64,000 bases of DNA, taken from Lepidodermella squamata. Taxonomy: Eukaryota; Gastrotricha. Within the stretch, counting starts at the first letter, position 1. Each line of letters starts with the position of its first letter. This document shows positions 46,372-58,629 of the stretch, in pieces. The notes under the pieces are model-generated. The model was given only the letters and a program-made list of their open reading frames with translations, made no database searches and was not told the DNA's origin. The DNA lies in contig JBLDXI010000032.1 of the NCBI GenBank assembly GCA_047495785.1, positions 372,001-436,000 of the forward strand. The letters run 5' to 3'. The translations under genes and the position numbers were made by a program.

Positions 46372-48477
46372 ATGGTTGTGACTAATATACCATGGGGAGC
46401 AGGTACAAAAGAAGCCAGGCAACGTGCGCGAATGGATTTAATCAACGCGGATCTTTCTCCTGAATATATCTCTGATCATGCAAAATTTCTCAGGTGAGTC
46501 GTTTTACAAAGCGAGTAATGTTTGCTCAAGCCATTATTTTAGTGAGAAAGATCGCGTGTGCGGCCCTGAAGGTTTTTTGGATGCGAAACGTAGTCAGTAT
46601 CATTACGATCTCAAGAAAACGTTGTCATCTTCGGCGACGGCTCATGAAAATGCTGGTGCTGCTCCTTCCCCTCGCCGCTCGTATTCCTCCGCGTCGCTTG
46701 TCGGAGTGAAACAATCTGCAGCTGAGTCAAAGAAGAAGTATTTAAAAACTCTGCATGCTATTGACGAATTTGTCATCCATGCGAAGCAAGAAGAGCGCGA
46801 GCTTAAGAGGATGGAGGGAGATATTATCAAGGAGCAGCAAACACTTCGCGCTAATTTGAAGCAGTTCGAATCTGACCTCTCTAAGAAGAAGTTCGGGGAG
46901 GTTCGAAAGCTCGGCACTCGTTTGGACGAGTTGGATGAAGTTAAAACCACTGCTGTTAAGAGTAATTTCAAGCTATTTGCAAAGCGCTTGAAAGACGACG
47001 TAAACGGCCTCGTTGATTTCAAGACACAAGATTCTAAGAACCAGAACAAAGCGTACTTTTGGCTGAATTGAGTTTTCACATTAGCATAATTCATAATTTC
47101 TTATAGAGATAGCGTTGCGCATCAATACCGGACTACTCTGGAGCAGTTATACCTTACGAGGATGGAAATTGATCGGGTAGTTGATGATTATCAAGCGAAA
47201 CTTCGGGCAAAAGAAGCTCAACAGCACGAATTGCAGAAACAACTCGGCGACTTGGCCATCGCAGTGAACATGGAAGCATACAAAAAGAAGAAGATTGTGA
47301 TTGAACATAAAGTGTAAGTGTGGATAATATTCTCACCCTCTGGAGTAACATTTTTGAATTCAGACGACAAAGACGTCTTTCTGACAGCCGTGTACAAGAA
47401 GACAAAACTGTTCAAAACTCTCTCGACAGCAATCTGGAAAAAGGGGATAAAGAAGTTCGAAATGCTCACTTCGCATTTCATAAGTTTGATGGCGAACTGA
47501 AGGAACGGAAAGACAAGCATTTCTCACAATATCGCGATCGAGATCGACAACTTCAAGACATACGATTCAGGTTGAAAAAGAATAGGAGAAATCAACAAGA
47601 TTTAGGCAAGAAAAATCAGCTCACCAACTTCGATATTGCTCGGGAAGAACAGAACGAAAACGTAGAGGTGAGGTTATTTGTTCGCCTAATTCACTTGGAT
47701 ATAATTGTTCCGTCCAATCGTAGCGTCATACTGAACGGCGATCTGAACGTCTAAATAAATGGCTTGGTGACAGGCTGCAAGCAGAGGAAGCCAGCGAGAC
47801 GAGGCTTCTGGCTGCCGCTCAAAATTGGCAGTTTGCGACGAAAGTAGTGAAAGAAGAAGAAGCCGTAGAACACATGGACCGAATCGTACAACAGTGCACA
47901 AACGAGGAAAAGTCCCTGTTAAATGAGTTCCGTGACAGTGACTTGCGCTTTCAAAATGCCGCACAAGAGGTACGTAAATCATTTTAAATTCATTAGAGCT
48001 ACCTACCTTCACTCATGTTAATTAATTACTCCGATTGCGCACGCAGATAGTGAGCGCTTTTTCTTTTAATTGTTTCCTTTGCGCCGTGTTGCCTGCAATT
48101 TTTTCTTATCTCATTTTCAGGTCCATAAAATTCAAAACAAACTGCTGGAAACGCGTCGTAAAAATGCGGAAAAGGTCAAACAGGAGCTCGTTGGGGTTAA
48201 CAACGAAGAGGAAAATATTCTGCAGAATTTGTTGAAGAAGCAATCTGAGATGAATAAAGTAAGTTGAGAGTGTCATAGCCGAAATTCTCTCTCAAATTTA
48301 TATTTTTAGCTGCTTGCAAAACGGTCGTACACCTACCAAAGATTACAGCAGCAAGTAGCAGTTAATCGCGAGCACAAGCTACTGCTTGACCGGCATTCTC
48401 AGGAACTAGAACATTCCCGACGAATTCAGGCTGCCACCGTCCGGCTATCATCAGCTAGTGGCGACGAAAGCAAATAA
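46372..48477 (+). CDS. Coiled-coil protein of unknown function
   Basis: Seven exons (46372-46493, 46543-47052, 47107-47313, 47364-47667, 47724-47969, 48121-48258, 48310-48477) join in frame to 564 aa. The start is MVVTNIPWGAGTKEARQRARMD. A Ser/Ala-rich stretch (about residues 65-95) separates this N-terminus from an almost continuous highly charged coiled coil to the end (for example LGTRLDELDEVKT, LKKNRRNQQDLGKK, NLLKKQSEMNKLLAKR). There is no membrane segment, signal peptide or enzyme motif. It resembles filament or axoneme/centrosome-associated proteins only in composition. Gene structure is well supported because every junction keeps the frame; the family is not recognised. Confidence 0.75.
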
Positions 48478-50290
48478 TGACTTGAAGATAGCTATTTTTA
48501 ATTTTCTCAGTGCTATAGTCACTGCTATAATCAAAACGGACACAGATTCTACTCCTCCTTTTTGTATTAATTTGTGTTTTCTTGATTGTGTGTCGAATCA
48601 TAGTTATGATCTGATTGCACCAACGTAGTTAGCCGTTTTTCAAAAACAGTTTTGTGACAAAATGATGATGACTACTGAGAACCAAAGCTAAAATATTATA
48701 GCTGTTATATGGAGATGCCAATTAACCTTTGTATTGCAGTTATATTTGATACGGTTTTTTTCGGGACGCGATCTGATTTTATTTTATATATCTCCGGTGG
48801 TAAAATTTGAGTGATAATACTTGACTTACCTGACAGATACTTTACGCAGTGTGAAACAATAACAAATATCAAAAATGCATTTTCATTACCGATTATTTTA
48901 TGTTACGCCTTGCGAGAATTTGAATATTTTCTTATTTCATAAGTGAACAATAAACCTTGAAAAGAAACATCAACTACATATCTGGCTTCATTTTTCAACC
49001 TTGCTTTCGGTTCACATTTATTCTTCAATTATTAAGGCAATGCTTCACTTGAAAAATCACTGTCGCCATGGCCAATGCTTGTCTACTTATCTATTCGAGA
49101 TATGTCAAGAATTCATAGATTTCGATTTTTCTCGCAAAATATCGCATTGGCAGCCATGCATTGTACGTAGCTAATCAAAGAAGGATGAGGGGATCTAACA
49201 TTGAATGAATCATAGCACTATGGTAGAAACTGCATTGCTTTGAAAGGAAACAACGCCCAACGTTAGAAAAACATAAGATGACTGAATTATTGACTTATTT
49301 TACGACATATGTTTACGAAACTTTGATTAAATTCGATTGCATTGTCGAGCTGAATGATCTAGTTATAACGCGCTACGAGCGAATGAGGTGGGGTCGCTAT
49401 TTGGCTGGCAACTACCTACAAATTTCAACTTGAAAAGGTAATCCTTGTTTTCTATATATTCCAGTCACGTGCTGAGCAGCTTAGCCTATGAGTTGAGCAT
49501 CATCATTGAATGATTCATAGATCTGCGCTTGTTTATGATCATAAATCACGCGGTGCCTCATCTCGCAGCATCTCGCCACATAATCAACGAGCACCTGTTA
49601 CATGCACTTGAGTTCGTGTGGTTTATAACGAAGCAAAGGTTCATAACATATGTTAAATCATACCGGCTGATCCCGAAACCGCAGATAAATCAAAACTTCA
49701 TTTATAATGCCAGTTTGGAAAACATTACTGAAAATGAATGATATTTATTTCCACTTACTCTGCTGGTTTCGTTAGCTCTTATTTTCGAAAATTGTTGTAG
49801 CGGATAATTAAAAAGATGACTGATGAGGATGACCAACTGCGAATGTCCGTTAGCAGGTCGAACCTCGAGCTATTGACATTGAGAACTAAAAATAGCATTC
49901 TGCGCAAATTCGGTCGATGCCAACTCTATCAAGCTGCGCGAATTTCCGGCCGTAGGCTCATCGGAGGGTAGCAAGTGCGCATTCTGCGTAGTTACATGTC
50001 ATAAAATCGATTTGGCGCAGGTCCAACCTAACGTATATTACATAGTTGCCCCAGATATTCAGTCGAAAATGTCACGAAAAAAGCGAAGAAAAACGGAAAT
50101 CATACACACGAAACCTACTTCCTGCTCATTGATTTATTTTTTAAAGCATGCGAGCCCCAACAAGTATTTTTATCATGGTATTATTTCTCATTCACAATTT
50201 ACTGGAAATAGTAAGGCGCCGGAAACGACTTGAATAATGAAAAACATAAAGAAACTAAATTCGATAAATACTACAGTGATTTTGGTGGGG
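48478..50290. other. Intergenic region with one small frame
   Basis: About 1.8 kb. A 51-codon frame at 49816-49971 (MTDEDDQLRMSVSR.. to RRLIGG) follows a 3' splice site (attgttgtag) but matches nothing known; it could be a small gene or chance. The rest shows nothing recognisable. Confidence 0.35.
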
Positions 50291-51086
50291 TTAATGAATC
50301 CCACTTGTGCTTTCTCCCGAGGTGCTGCTGCTTCGAAGCTCGTAAACGTGAGGCGGCACGTGAAGTTTTAGCCGCTTAGCCAATGCCATCAGGCCGTTTG
50401 CCTCCTTCCGAACCCGATTCAACTCGTCTTCGACACGAGTTTTCCGAAATTTCACCGCGCTGATCTCCTCATTCAGGGCAGTGCGCTTTGCTGTTAATTT
50501 CTGAACATCATCTTGCCGCTTTTCACGCTGCACAACAGCATAGCTTGAAGGAAAGACGAAATGAGAAATTCCATCTTAAAAAATTGTTAATATTTACCTC
50601 TTGTTTTTAGCAGCACGACGCATGCGTTTGACTTCGGCGGCTTCTTCTTTTGAAAGACCACGAAGATAATGATTGAGCTCTTTTAGACTCAGTTCAGCGA
50701 GTTGCTGTTCGGTAAATCTGATTAGAACTGGCTGGGTGGCTTGCACCACAGCGCCATTGCTTCGAACGATGAGCTGTTGAGGTTGATTTTGCACCGAGGA
50801 GACTTGAGATGAGGATAGGGGTACAACTGTTAGATCGCCATTGCCGAATAAGCTGGTGCTACTGCTGCTTGCAGCCGCGTTGTTCGAGTTCACTACTTGA
50901 CTGGTTGGGGCGGCTACTAGTCTGAGACTAGCGGCTGACGATGTTAAAGTTGACAGGTGATTATGATTCTGCGGTGGCTAAAAATCGATTAGGGTTCAAA
51001 CGCGACAAATTGCCTAAATTTACCTTATTTTGAAGCAACAATTTTGCCATTGTTGAACCAGACGCCTTTCCAGGCTGAGAAGCCAT
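50291..51086 (-). CDS. Small Maf-type bZIP transcription factor
   Basis: bZIP factor of the Maf family; small Mafs dimerise with CNC factors on antioxidant-type elements. Minus-strand exons 51086-51024, 50977-50598 and 50543-50291 give 231 aa. A Ser/Asn/Gln-rich N-terminus leads to the Maf extended homology region, FTEQQLAELSLKELNHYLRGLSKEEAAEVKRMRR (vertebrate [29 protein letters not shown]). The basic region reads AAKNKSYAVVQREKR where Mafs normally have LKNRGYAxSCRxKR, so the conserved Ser-Cys pair is replaced by Val-Gln. A leucine-zipper coil follows (VQKLTAKRTALNEEISAVKF..). The intron falls within the basic region, so an alternative acceptor is conceivable. Confidence 0.85.
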
Positions 51087-52159
51087 TTCGTTCGTAAATT
51101 ATCTAAAAATAAAATAAAATTCATAGTTTATCGTTTCGATCGTTTAATTTTAGATTCGCTTTCTTCTTTTAGCCCGTTGATATCAAGGAAATCTACGCCT
51201 TTTAGCGAAAATTCAGCTTCCAGTATTAGAATATTATAAGGTCTTTGTGGGCACAAAATGTGCACACCGAAAATGGTCACATGAAGACAAAAATGACGTC
51301 ATTTTTTAGCCAAATACAAAAAAATTGTGCTCATATAATAACGTATGTAAGTAATAAAGATATTAAATGACGTAAGCTTTACACATTTTAGCTGTGGCTA
51401 ATTCTTTTATTAGAACCAGGCTGGTTCTACATAGTGAAACGCTCAACCATACTTTCCTGGACGAAACCAGCGTTTGAATGGAGAGCAAAGTGTAGAAAAA
51501 GAACAACCATTTAATATCAGTTAGCCCTAAAACTAGTTTTATATCGAGGAAAACGTGCATAATAATCACTGAATTCCAAGAGCCTGTACTACGGTGACCG
51601 AGAGCAACTTGCCGTGGCTAAAAGAGCAGAAATGACGCTGACATTTAGTAAAAAAAGAGAAAAAATATTTACAAGATTATTAAAAAGAATAAGGCGAAAC
51701 TCAAAAAATTAATCAATGTGTTGCTTGAATCTCACACACGTTTTAGTAAACACAGTCGGTAACCAGGGTATCAACAGTTACAATAGATTTCTTTTAACAA
51801 AAATATGTCCGCATTGATCATCATAATAATATTTCCCGTGAACGGCAAGGCGAAAAAGTACAACAAATTAGTACATCTTCTGTTGAAACAAGACAGAAAG
51901 GCTTGGTCAATGGTAGTAGACAAATGTACAGTGTTGTAATTCAAACAAGAAAATATAAGGTAGATCGGGAAAGGCCGCCGCTTGAAGTGGCTAACAGCTA
52001 TGCAGGATGCGCCAAATGAAAGATATCAAGCACCATCATCATTTATCAGTTCTATGATCGCAAAATACTTGTCAATAACAATAATAATATAAAGTTAGCT
52101 ATAAATTTGGTCGAAATAATGGGAGATGACACAGGGAAATTAGCTGATAGTGAAAAGCC
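51087..52159. other. Intergenic region and SLC25A33/36 3' UTR
   Basis: About 1.1 kb of AT-rich sequence, no supported gene. A 3' splice site (tatttttag) lies 16 nt before the small Maf ATG on the minus strand. Confidence 0.4.
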
Positions 52160-53477
52160 TTATTGTTTATTACATAGTGTTTGCGGAACGACTGCGGCTA
52201 GGTTTGCTTTATTATTATTATTAATATTAACTTCAGATTGAGACTGGTTCGGCACTGAGTTTGACGCAGAAGTAGATATCGTCAATGGAGTTATACTTTC
52301 ACCGTCGATGGGTTCGGAAGTAGACGGTTTCTGTGATTTGAAAGGCCACGCAAACTTCAATTTGAATCCAGAGCAGTTTTCTGTGGTGCCATTCTGAGGT
52401 ATTAAACTGCTGACAACCAGCTCATACACAGACATGGTTATCGCAGCGTTGGGCACTTGCCGGAAGATATGCACAGCTAAACCACGATAGAAAGCTCGCC
52501 ATCCTTCTTCACGCCATATTAAAGGAATGCATTGACGGAGTGAGCGATACCGACTGTTTTCCTGCCTCAACCGGGTCCTCAAGACTTCATGTGGGTACAT
52601 TAAGCTTGTAGCTATCGTCTTGGAGGTCGCAGAAACAGCAAGCACTCGAATCATTTCGAAAGTGCTCGAAACCGGGTAAAATGAGGCGTCGGAGTTAGAT
52701 CCGACAAACATTCGTTTCAATTCTTCGTAGAAGACGATATGTACGACAGTTTCCGCTATGCCGAGATAAGAGGCTGCGATCCCTTTGTAAAATCCTCGCA
52801 CTCCTGATTGACGATAGATGCGTTGGACTGTTCTGACAACAGAATTGTGCCGATTATCCAACTGGAGGCGAGTCTTCACCAGCCATATTGGATTCGTAGC
52901 CGTTAAACTCGTGAAACCAGCAATGCTGGCTGAAAGACCATGCAGGGCATAAAAATGAGCAACTGAAGAATCAGCATCAAAAGAGGAGCCGAATTGAGCC
53001 TTGCAATTCTGATATGTAAAGAAGAAAATTGCTCTTGTGGGTGCAACGCCGAAAATGGTGGGAGTGAGGCCTTTAAATAGACCTTTAGGTCCTTCATTGC
53101 GAAGAATGTCTCTAGATTTGGAAAATTTAGTAAAAATTAAGGTCTTTTTTTAAACCATCGGAACAATTTACTTCAGACAGTCGATGGGCTGTCGAAATAT
53201 AGTTCGTTTAGGAACCATTTGACCCTGAACATCCAAAGACATGCAACCCACAACGGCTCCTCTCCGAAACGAAGTGTATTGAGCTTCCTTCGCCGCCGTA
53301 TAGAAGTACTGATAACATGAGGACTGCAGGCGAGTTTTGATTACTTCAAGAGGGCTGGTCAATATTGCCCCGACAGTTCCAGCCGTTCTAGATATAATTG
53401 ATTGCAATGAATTATAATCACGCTTCAATGTCGAATTCTCACCCTCCAGCCACCAGATGCGCGGTAGTTTCACTCAT
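52160..53477 (-). CDS. SLC25A36: SLC25A33/A36-type mitochondrial pyrimidine nucleotide carrier
   Basis: Inner-mitochondrial-membrane carrier that exchanges pyrimidine nucleotides. Minus-strand exons 53477-53443, 53387-53172 and 53111-52160 give 400 aa; vertebrate members are about 310-320, and the excess is a polar C-terminal tail (from about residue 330) rich in Ser/Thr/Asn. The start [35 protein letters not shown] is diagnostic of the A33/A36 group. Carrier signatures: [24 protein letters not shown]. Also [40 protein letters not shown]. A33 and A36 cannot be separated by eye. Confidence 0.9.
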
Positions 53478-54705
53478 GATCCATCAAGAACAAGTCAAGT
53501 CATTATTAAAAATCTAAGGGCATTTTAATCAAAATGAAACATGTAATGAATTATGCTTGTTATGCATCTGGTTGACCTCAATTATTGGCTGCTGTTTCTT
53601 CGAGAAAATCGGGACAGATTAAATGTCGTCTTTGCAATTTAAAAACTTTACAAGGAGGACAACATACACCGCAGACGTAAGCGCTGAACAAATAAACAAG
53701 TATACGGCATATTACACACCATTGGCGACCAATAGGAAAACGGTTTACGGATGTTTCATAGATAAGATTTTGGAAGCTTCTTTGATAAAACGCGTCTTGG
53801 CACCTGAATGTCCACGTGCTAGTAAAATCGATTTTCTTTTTTCAAGAACGAGCGTATCTACTCAAAAAATTAAAAAGAGCCCAATATCGATTTTATAAAA
53901 TTTAAGGTATGTGAAGATTATGCGCGCGGTTTTTCAAATCCCCAAAGAGGACCCGCGTAGCGCGCGCTCCCCTTCTCCCGTCGGGGAACTTGGCTTTTAA
54001 TCCGAGCGGTAGCAAGAGTACGGAGAGTTGTAACTTGGAGATTTGGGGAGGCGTTTTTGAAGGAGTAGCGCCTTTTGTCTTGCCCGGGGAAACCCTTGTA
54101 TAAAATCCTCAAAAATGCAATGTAGAGGCCTTGATCGTGAACGATAGACACGGGTTTGCCCGAAACGAGTTTTAGATTTGGCATCCGCGGCCCGCCTCCC
54201 AACGTTCAACATAGCGTAGGCGTAGAGGACATAGTTAGTCTGGCTGCCCAGCTTTTGTGTGATTGCCAGATTGCAACGCAGTTGCACCGCATATCTTCGA
54301 TCGTCATTTCCGCATTCTGATTATGACTTTTTAAACGTGTATTGTATGATACCTAACCTAACGTTGGAATAGCCATCAACGTCGAAGTGCGTGTTGAAAA
54401 AAGAAGGCCGCAGTTCAGTGCGTCAACAGTTTCAGGAATCTTGACTAGACTTGGCGCCTCTCATGACTGAACCATTGATCAGAGAATTTCGTTGATTTTT
54501 GAGTCGGCTTGAAAACAACTTAACGGTAAAGTTTGTTTTGTGAACATTTTGTGACTGAATTTATTATACATAACATTTTGCCTCAACAAATATGCTGCTC
54601 ATGTCCAACTTGATGTTTCAGCCGCGTTGCTCGTTGCTTTCGCTATTATTTGCTTTCACGAAAATGTTGCTTTCAAAATTTGTATAGGTAGTTTTACTTA
54701 GCTCG
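53478..54705. other. Intergenic region before DNA2
   Basis: About 1.2 kb. A plus-strand 91-codon frame from ATG 53623 (MSSLQFKNFTRRTTYTADVS) is basic and protein-like but unrecognised; treat as doubtful. The part 53930-54300 is richer in GC with overlapping minus-strand frames that look like shadow. The stretch ends with a 3' splice site (ttacttag) 4 nt before the DNA2 ATG. Confidence 0.35.
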
Positions 54706-57700
54706 ATGTCAAAGCAGTTTGTAAAAGCCAATCAGAATCCCAATCAAAAAGTAAAGTTTCCGTAGCGTAAAATCGGAATAATTTCCAATATATAATATTT
54801 CAGTTACGTACGAGAATTCCATCGCAGCAGGCTATAGCAGCATTTTTTGGTACGAAAAGCTCGAAGGGAGACGATGGGAATCGGAAAGAATCCGCCGGGG
54901 CTCTGAAAGCTACGCGCCGGCTGTCCCCTGCCAACGACTTAACTATCGACTTGTTAAATACATCCAGCAAACGCCAGAAGATGAGTCATCCAACTCGTAG
55001 CTTCAATGTTGGAATCAATGGGAATGAAGAAAAATCTCGCGTTCAAAACTTCTCGTCAAATTCTAACCCGCCTGAAGGCTATTTCTCTGACTCTGTTGTG
55101 GTAATAAGCTCACCTCAAAAGGAAAATATTGCGTCTGGTGGGCATTTTGCGGAAGATGATATGATCGATGATGCTTGCCTGCTCGCGTTTGCCAGCGACG
55201 CTGACTTTGAGGAAGAAGTCGCTCAATCAAACAATTGGGCTTTTTCACATCAGACGGACGTAGTGCGCGGCAGTGTTTCTCGAGTTTTACGCCACACTGA
55301 TCGCCTAGAAATTGTGATTTGCAAAGGAAACTTGCCAGAAAACGCCGAGATGACCGTCGAGTTAGATGGTTATTGGGCCGAATGTGCTGTTCAAGAGGGT
55401 GATATTTGTAATATCATTCTCGATTCGCCTAAGTTGTTGACCAGTTCGGATAAAATTGTTGTTGATGATATGCAAAATTTATTGGTATTACACCCGGATA
55501 CTTTGGTCAGCGCCACGAATCTTGTTGGGTCAATGAACTGTGTTCGGCAAACAGTTTTGAATGACAAATTTCCATTTCCATCGGTTTCGATTCACTCGCC
55601 AACTACGAATAAGGCAATGTTGATCGGTTCAGCTGTTCACGAGCTGTTTCAGTGGGCGATTGTGCAGAAAACCTCGAAAAAACTAGTTGATGCCAAAATG
55701 TTGTCCTCACAATTGACACGCGTTTTTGCCCAACCGAGATTTCTGCAAGATCTGTACAGCATCGGACAAACTGCGAAATTGGAAGACATTATTGCTGAAA
55801 TCACGACGCTGTATATCCCAGCTATTCTTCAATTTTCGACCGCGCAAGTCGGCGAAATGGTAGAAGTTCGCGATATTGAAGAAAACGTGTGGTCTCCTCG
55901 TTTCGGTGTCAAGGGGAAAGTAAGTCGGCTTCGATCATTTCATGATCAAATATTCCTTGCACTTTAAAATAGATTGATGCGAGTATAAAAATAATGCTGA
56001 AAGGTTCGAAGGCTTTGGTTCCATTGGAATTGAAAACTGGCCAAGCTTCTAAATCGAGGGAGCATTATGGACAGGTAAATTTTCGATAGTTCAGCGATTG
56101 ATAAAATCTAAAAATTAATCTCTTAGGCCATGTTATACAGTCTATTATTGGCTGATCGTTATGGTAGCCATGTGGTGCCTGATTTTGGACTGTTATCTTA
56201 CCTGAAAAACGCAAACAAGGACACCCAATGCATTAAAGTCACAAGGGTGAAGCAAGCCGTTCAAGGTATTATTTCGAGGAGTATCTAATTTCAATATATC
56301 ATAAAAATTTTCCAGGTTTAATGCAAACTCGGAATGAACTGGCTCATTTTCTAGCGAAACCTTGGACACCGGACGGATCAAACTTGCCGCCGCCGATTAC
56401 TAATGAGCGCACCTGCTCTTGGTGCCCGCAGTCGATAAATTGTGCTTTGATTACGCGCTCAGCCTTGAATGAAAACATCAGACCAGTGTCCTCTATCGTG
56501 TCGAATTTGATCTCAAGTTTTAGCGAAAGCGATGTCGCGTTCTGGTCGAAATGGATGGCTATACTAAATGCTGAGTACGGAGTTCAGGAAGGCGTTGAAA
56601 AGTGGATAAACAAATTTTGGCAACTCTCTGTCGACGAAATGGAAGCATCTGGGCAAACTCTTGGTCATTTGCTGCTAACAAAGGTTACTAATCACGACAA
56701 CGGCACCGACCAGCCTGATTTCTGCCTTGAATTCACGCGAAAGAAAGATCACGAATTACCAGAATCGATTAAATGTTCTTCTAGTTCTCCATTTAGCGAG
56801 TCATTTTCCGAGGATGAAAATTTCCGCCCGCGAATGCTGGTCAGTTCGGGTGTTCCCGGCGATCGAAAATTCGTCGGATTTTGTTTTGCCACTCTTCAAA
56901 ACGTATCCGTCTGCAATGAAACTTACACGTGCAAGGTCATTGCTGAGAAAGATTTTCGAAAACTTTACCCAGATAGTAAGTTTTAAGTGACGATGATATT
57001 TTTTATTTAACCGATTTCCCATTTCAGTAAAAGAGTATCGTTTGGACGTAGTTTCTTCGTCATTTTCCAACGGCTTTTCTTACAAGATGGGAGTCTCTAA
57101 TATGTCGACTATGTTTGAAAATCTCCCTGATTTGTATGTTTCTTGAACTTTATTATTGGCAGTGTTGTATTATTCATCGACTTTTTAGTACCCGGATTCG
57201 ATCTTTGGTCACCGGCCATCGTTTGCCTCAAAGAAAACGAAATTTGCGGAAACCTGACCTGGAAGCTCTTCAGAAAATTGTGTCGCTTAAAAAATTAACC
57301 AGGTTACAAAAGGAGGTCGTGCTGCGAGTTTTATTGGCCGAGGATTTTCTACTGGTTCGAGGCTATCCCGGTACTGGAAAATCTACCACGATCGCCTGTT
57401 TGATCCGATCGCTAGTGGCCCTTGGGCAGAGCATAATTCTAGCCGCTTATACAAACACAGCCGTTGACTCGATTTTGACAAAATTAGTCTCGTCCCCTAC
57501 AGAAACTTTCGAAGATTCGAAAATTTTACGAATTGGCCCGCTTGAACGGGTTGCGCCTGGTCTTCAACGATTTGCCGAACGATCGCGGCTTAAAAAGGTG
57601 AAAACACTGGACGATTTGATATCGTTATACGAAACACCTCAGATTGTTGCCGGGACGTGTCACGCCCTTTTCAATCACGCGTTGTTTTCTCGCCGTAAAT

Positions 57701-58629
57701 TTTCCGTTTGCATCGTCGACGAGGCTAGTCAAACGCTACTGCCAACTTGCCTCGGCCCTATATTCTGCGCTGAGAAGTTTGTTCTTGTCGGTGATCCTAA
57801 CCAGCTGTCACCGTTGCTTGTTAACGCGGTTGAGCAGGCGAAAGACTGCGAACTCAGCTTGCTCGACCAGTTGTTGAAACATTGCAATTCAAATGAAAAG
57901 GCAGCGAAAGACGCGATTTGCGACCTAACGGAACAGTTCAGAATGAATTCGGAAATCCTGAGAATTCCAAACGCTCTTTATTACGAAAATCGACTGACCT
58001 GTGGTAAAGAAATGGAAAATGCCACCTTAAATATTCAGCAAAAATCATGGAATTCTGAAATTTTGGAAAAATTATCAAGCTCCGGACTGAGTGACTCATT
58101 CCTGTTCTTTGATACTACGTCTCTGTCGCTGGTGAAGAATTCTAGCTCAACTCGAACCTCGAATCATGATGAAGCTATGCTTGTTGCCCGCCTTGTTCAA
58201 TTTTATATGCAATTTGATGAGATTCCAGCGGCGGAAATCGGCGTGATTTCACCATTCACCGATCAAGTTCGATTGATTTCAAAAATGTTGGCAGAAAATC
58301 TGAAAATTTCAGACGTTGAGGTCAACACTGTCGATCAGTACCAAGGTCGTGAAAAATCCGTGATTTTACTATCTTTCGTCAAAAGAGAGACGATATCTGA
58401 TTCGAAAAATCAGCAATCAACGTCTGAAAATCGAGGAATTTTATCGAATGGCAAGCGCTTGAATGTCGCGCTGACTAGAGCTCAGAAAAAGCTGATCGTT
58501 GTCGGTTCGCTGAATCATTTGATCTCGCAATTTCCGCCCGTTGCCGATATGGCTCGGCTGCTTCGGCCCGAACAGATCATTCCGTTCGGAAATGACGATT
58601 TTAACTGCCTTGTTGACGCGAGTTCTTAG
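54706..58629 (+). CDS. DNA2: DNA2 nuclease-helicase
   Basis: Nuclease and 5'-3' helicase for Okazaki-fragment processing and DNA-end resection. Exons 54706-54750, 54804-55919, 55973-56074, 56127-56265, 56316-56975, 57028-57133 and 57189-58629 give 1202 aa (human 1060). N-terminal QQAIAAFF (about residues 23-30) fits the PCNA-binding QxxIxxFF consensus. The RecB-type nuclease has VPLELKTGQASKSREHYGQ. The iron-sulfur cysteines are MNCVRQ and CSWCPQSINC. The SF1 helicase has Walker A GYPGTGKSTT (about 782), VDEASQ, GDPNQLSPL, EQFRMN, VNTVDQYQGREK and LNVALTRAQKK. All core motifs are intact. A 3' splice site ends 4 nt before the ATG. Confidence 0.95.

Noticed and set aside
53918-54287. Two overlapping minus-strand frames of 94 and 96 codons
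   Set aside because: Mutually overlapping in different frames, no homology, no splice context; likely chance in a GC-richer patch.
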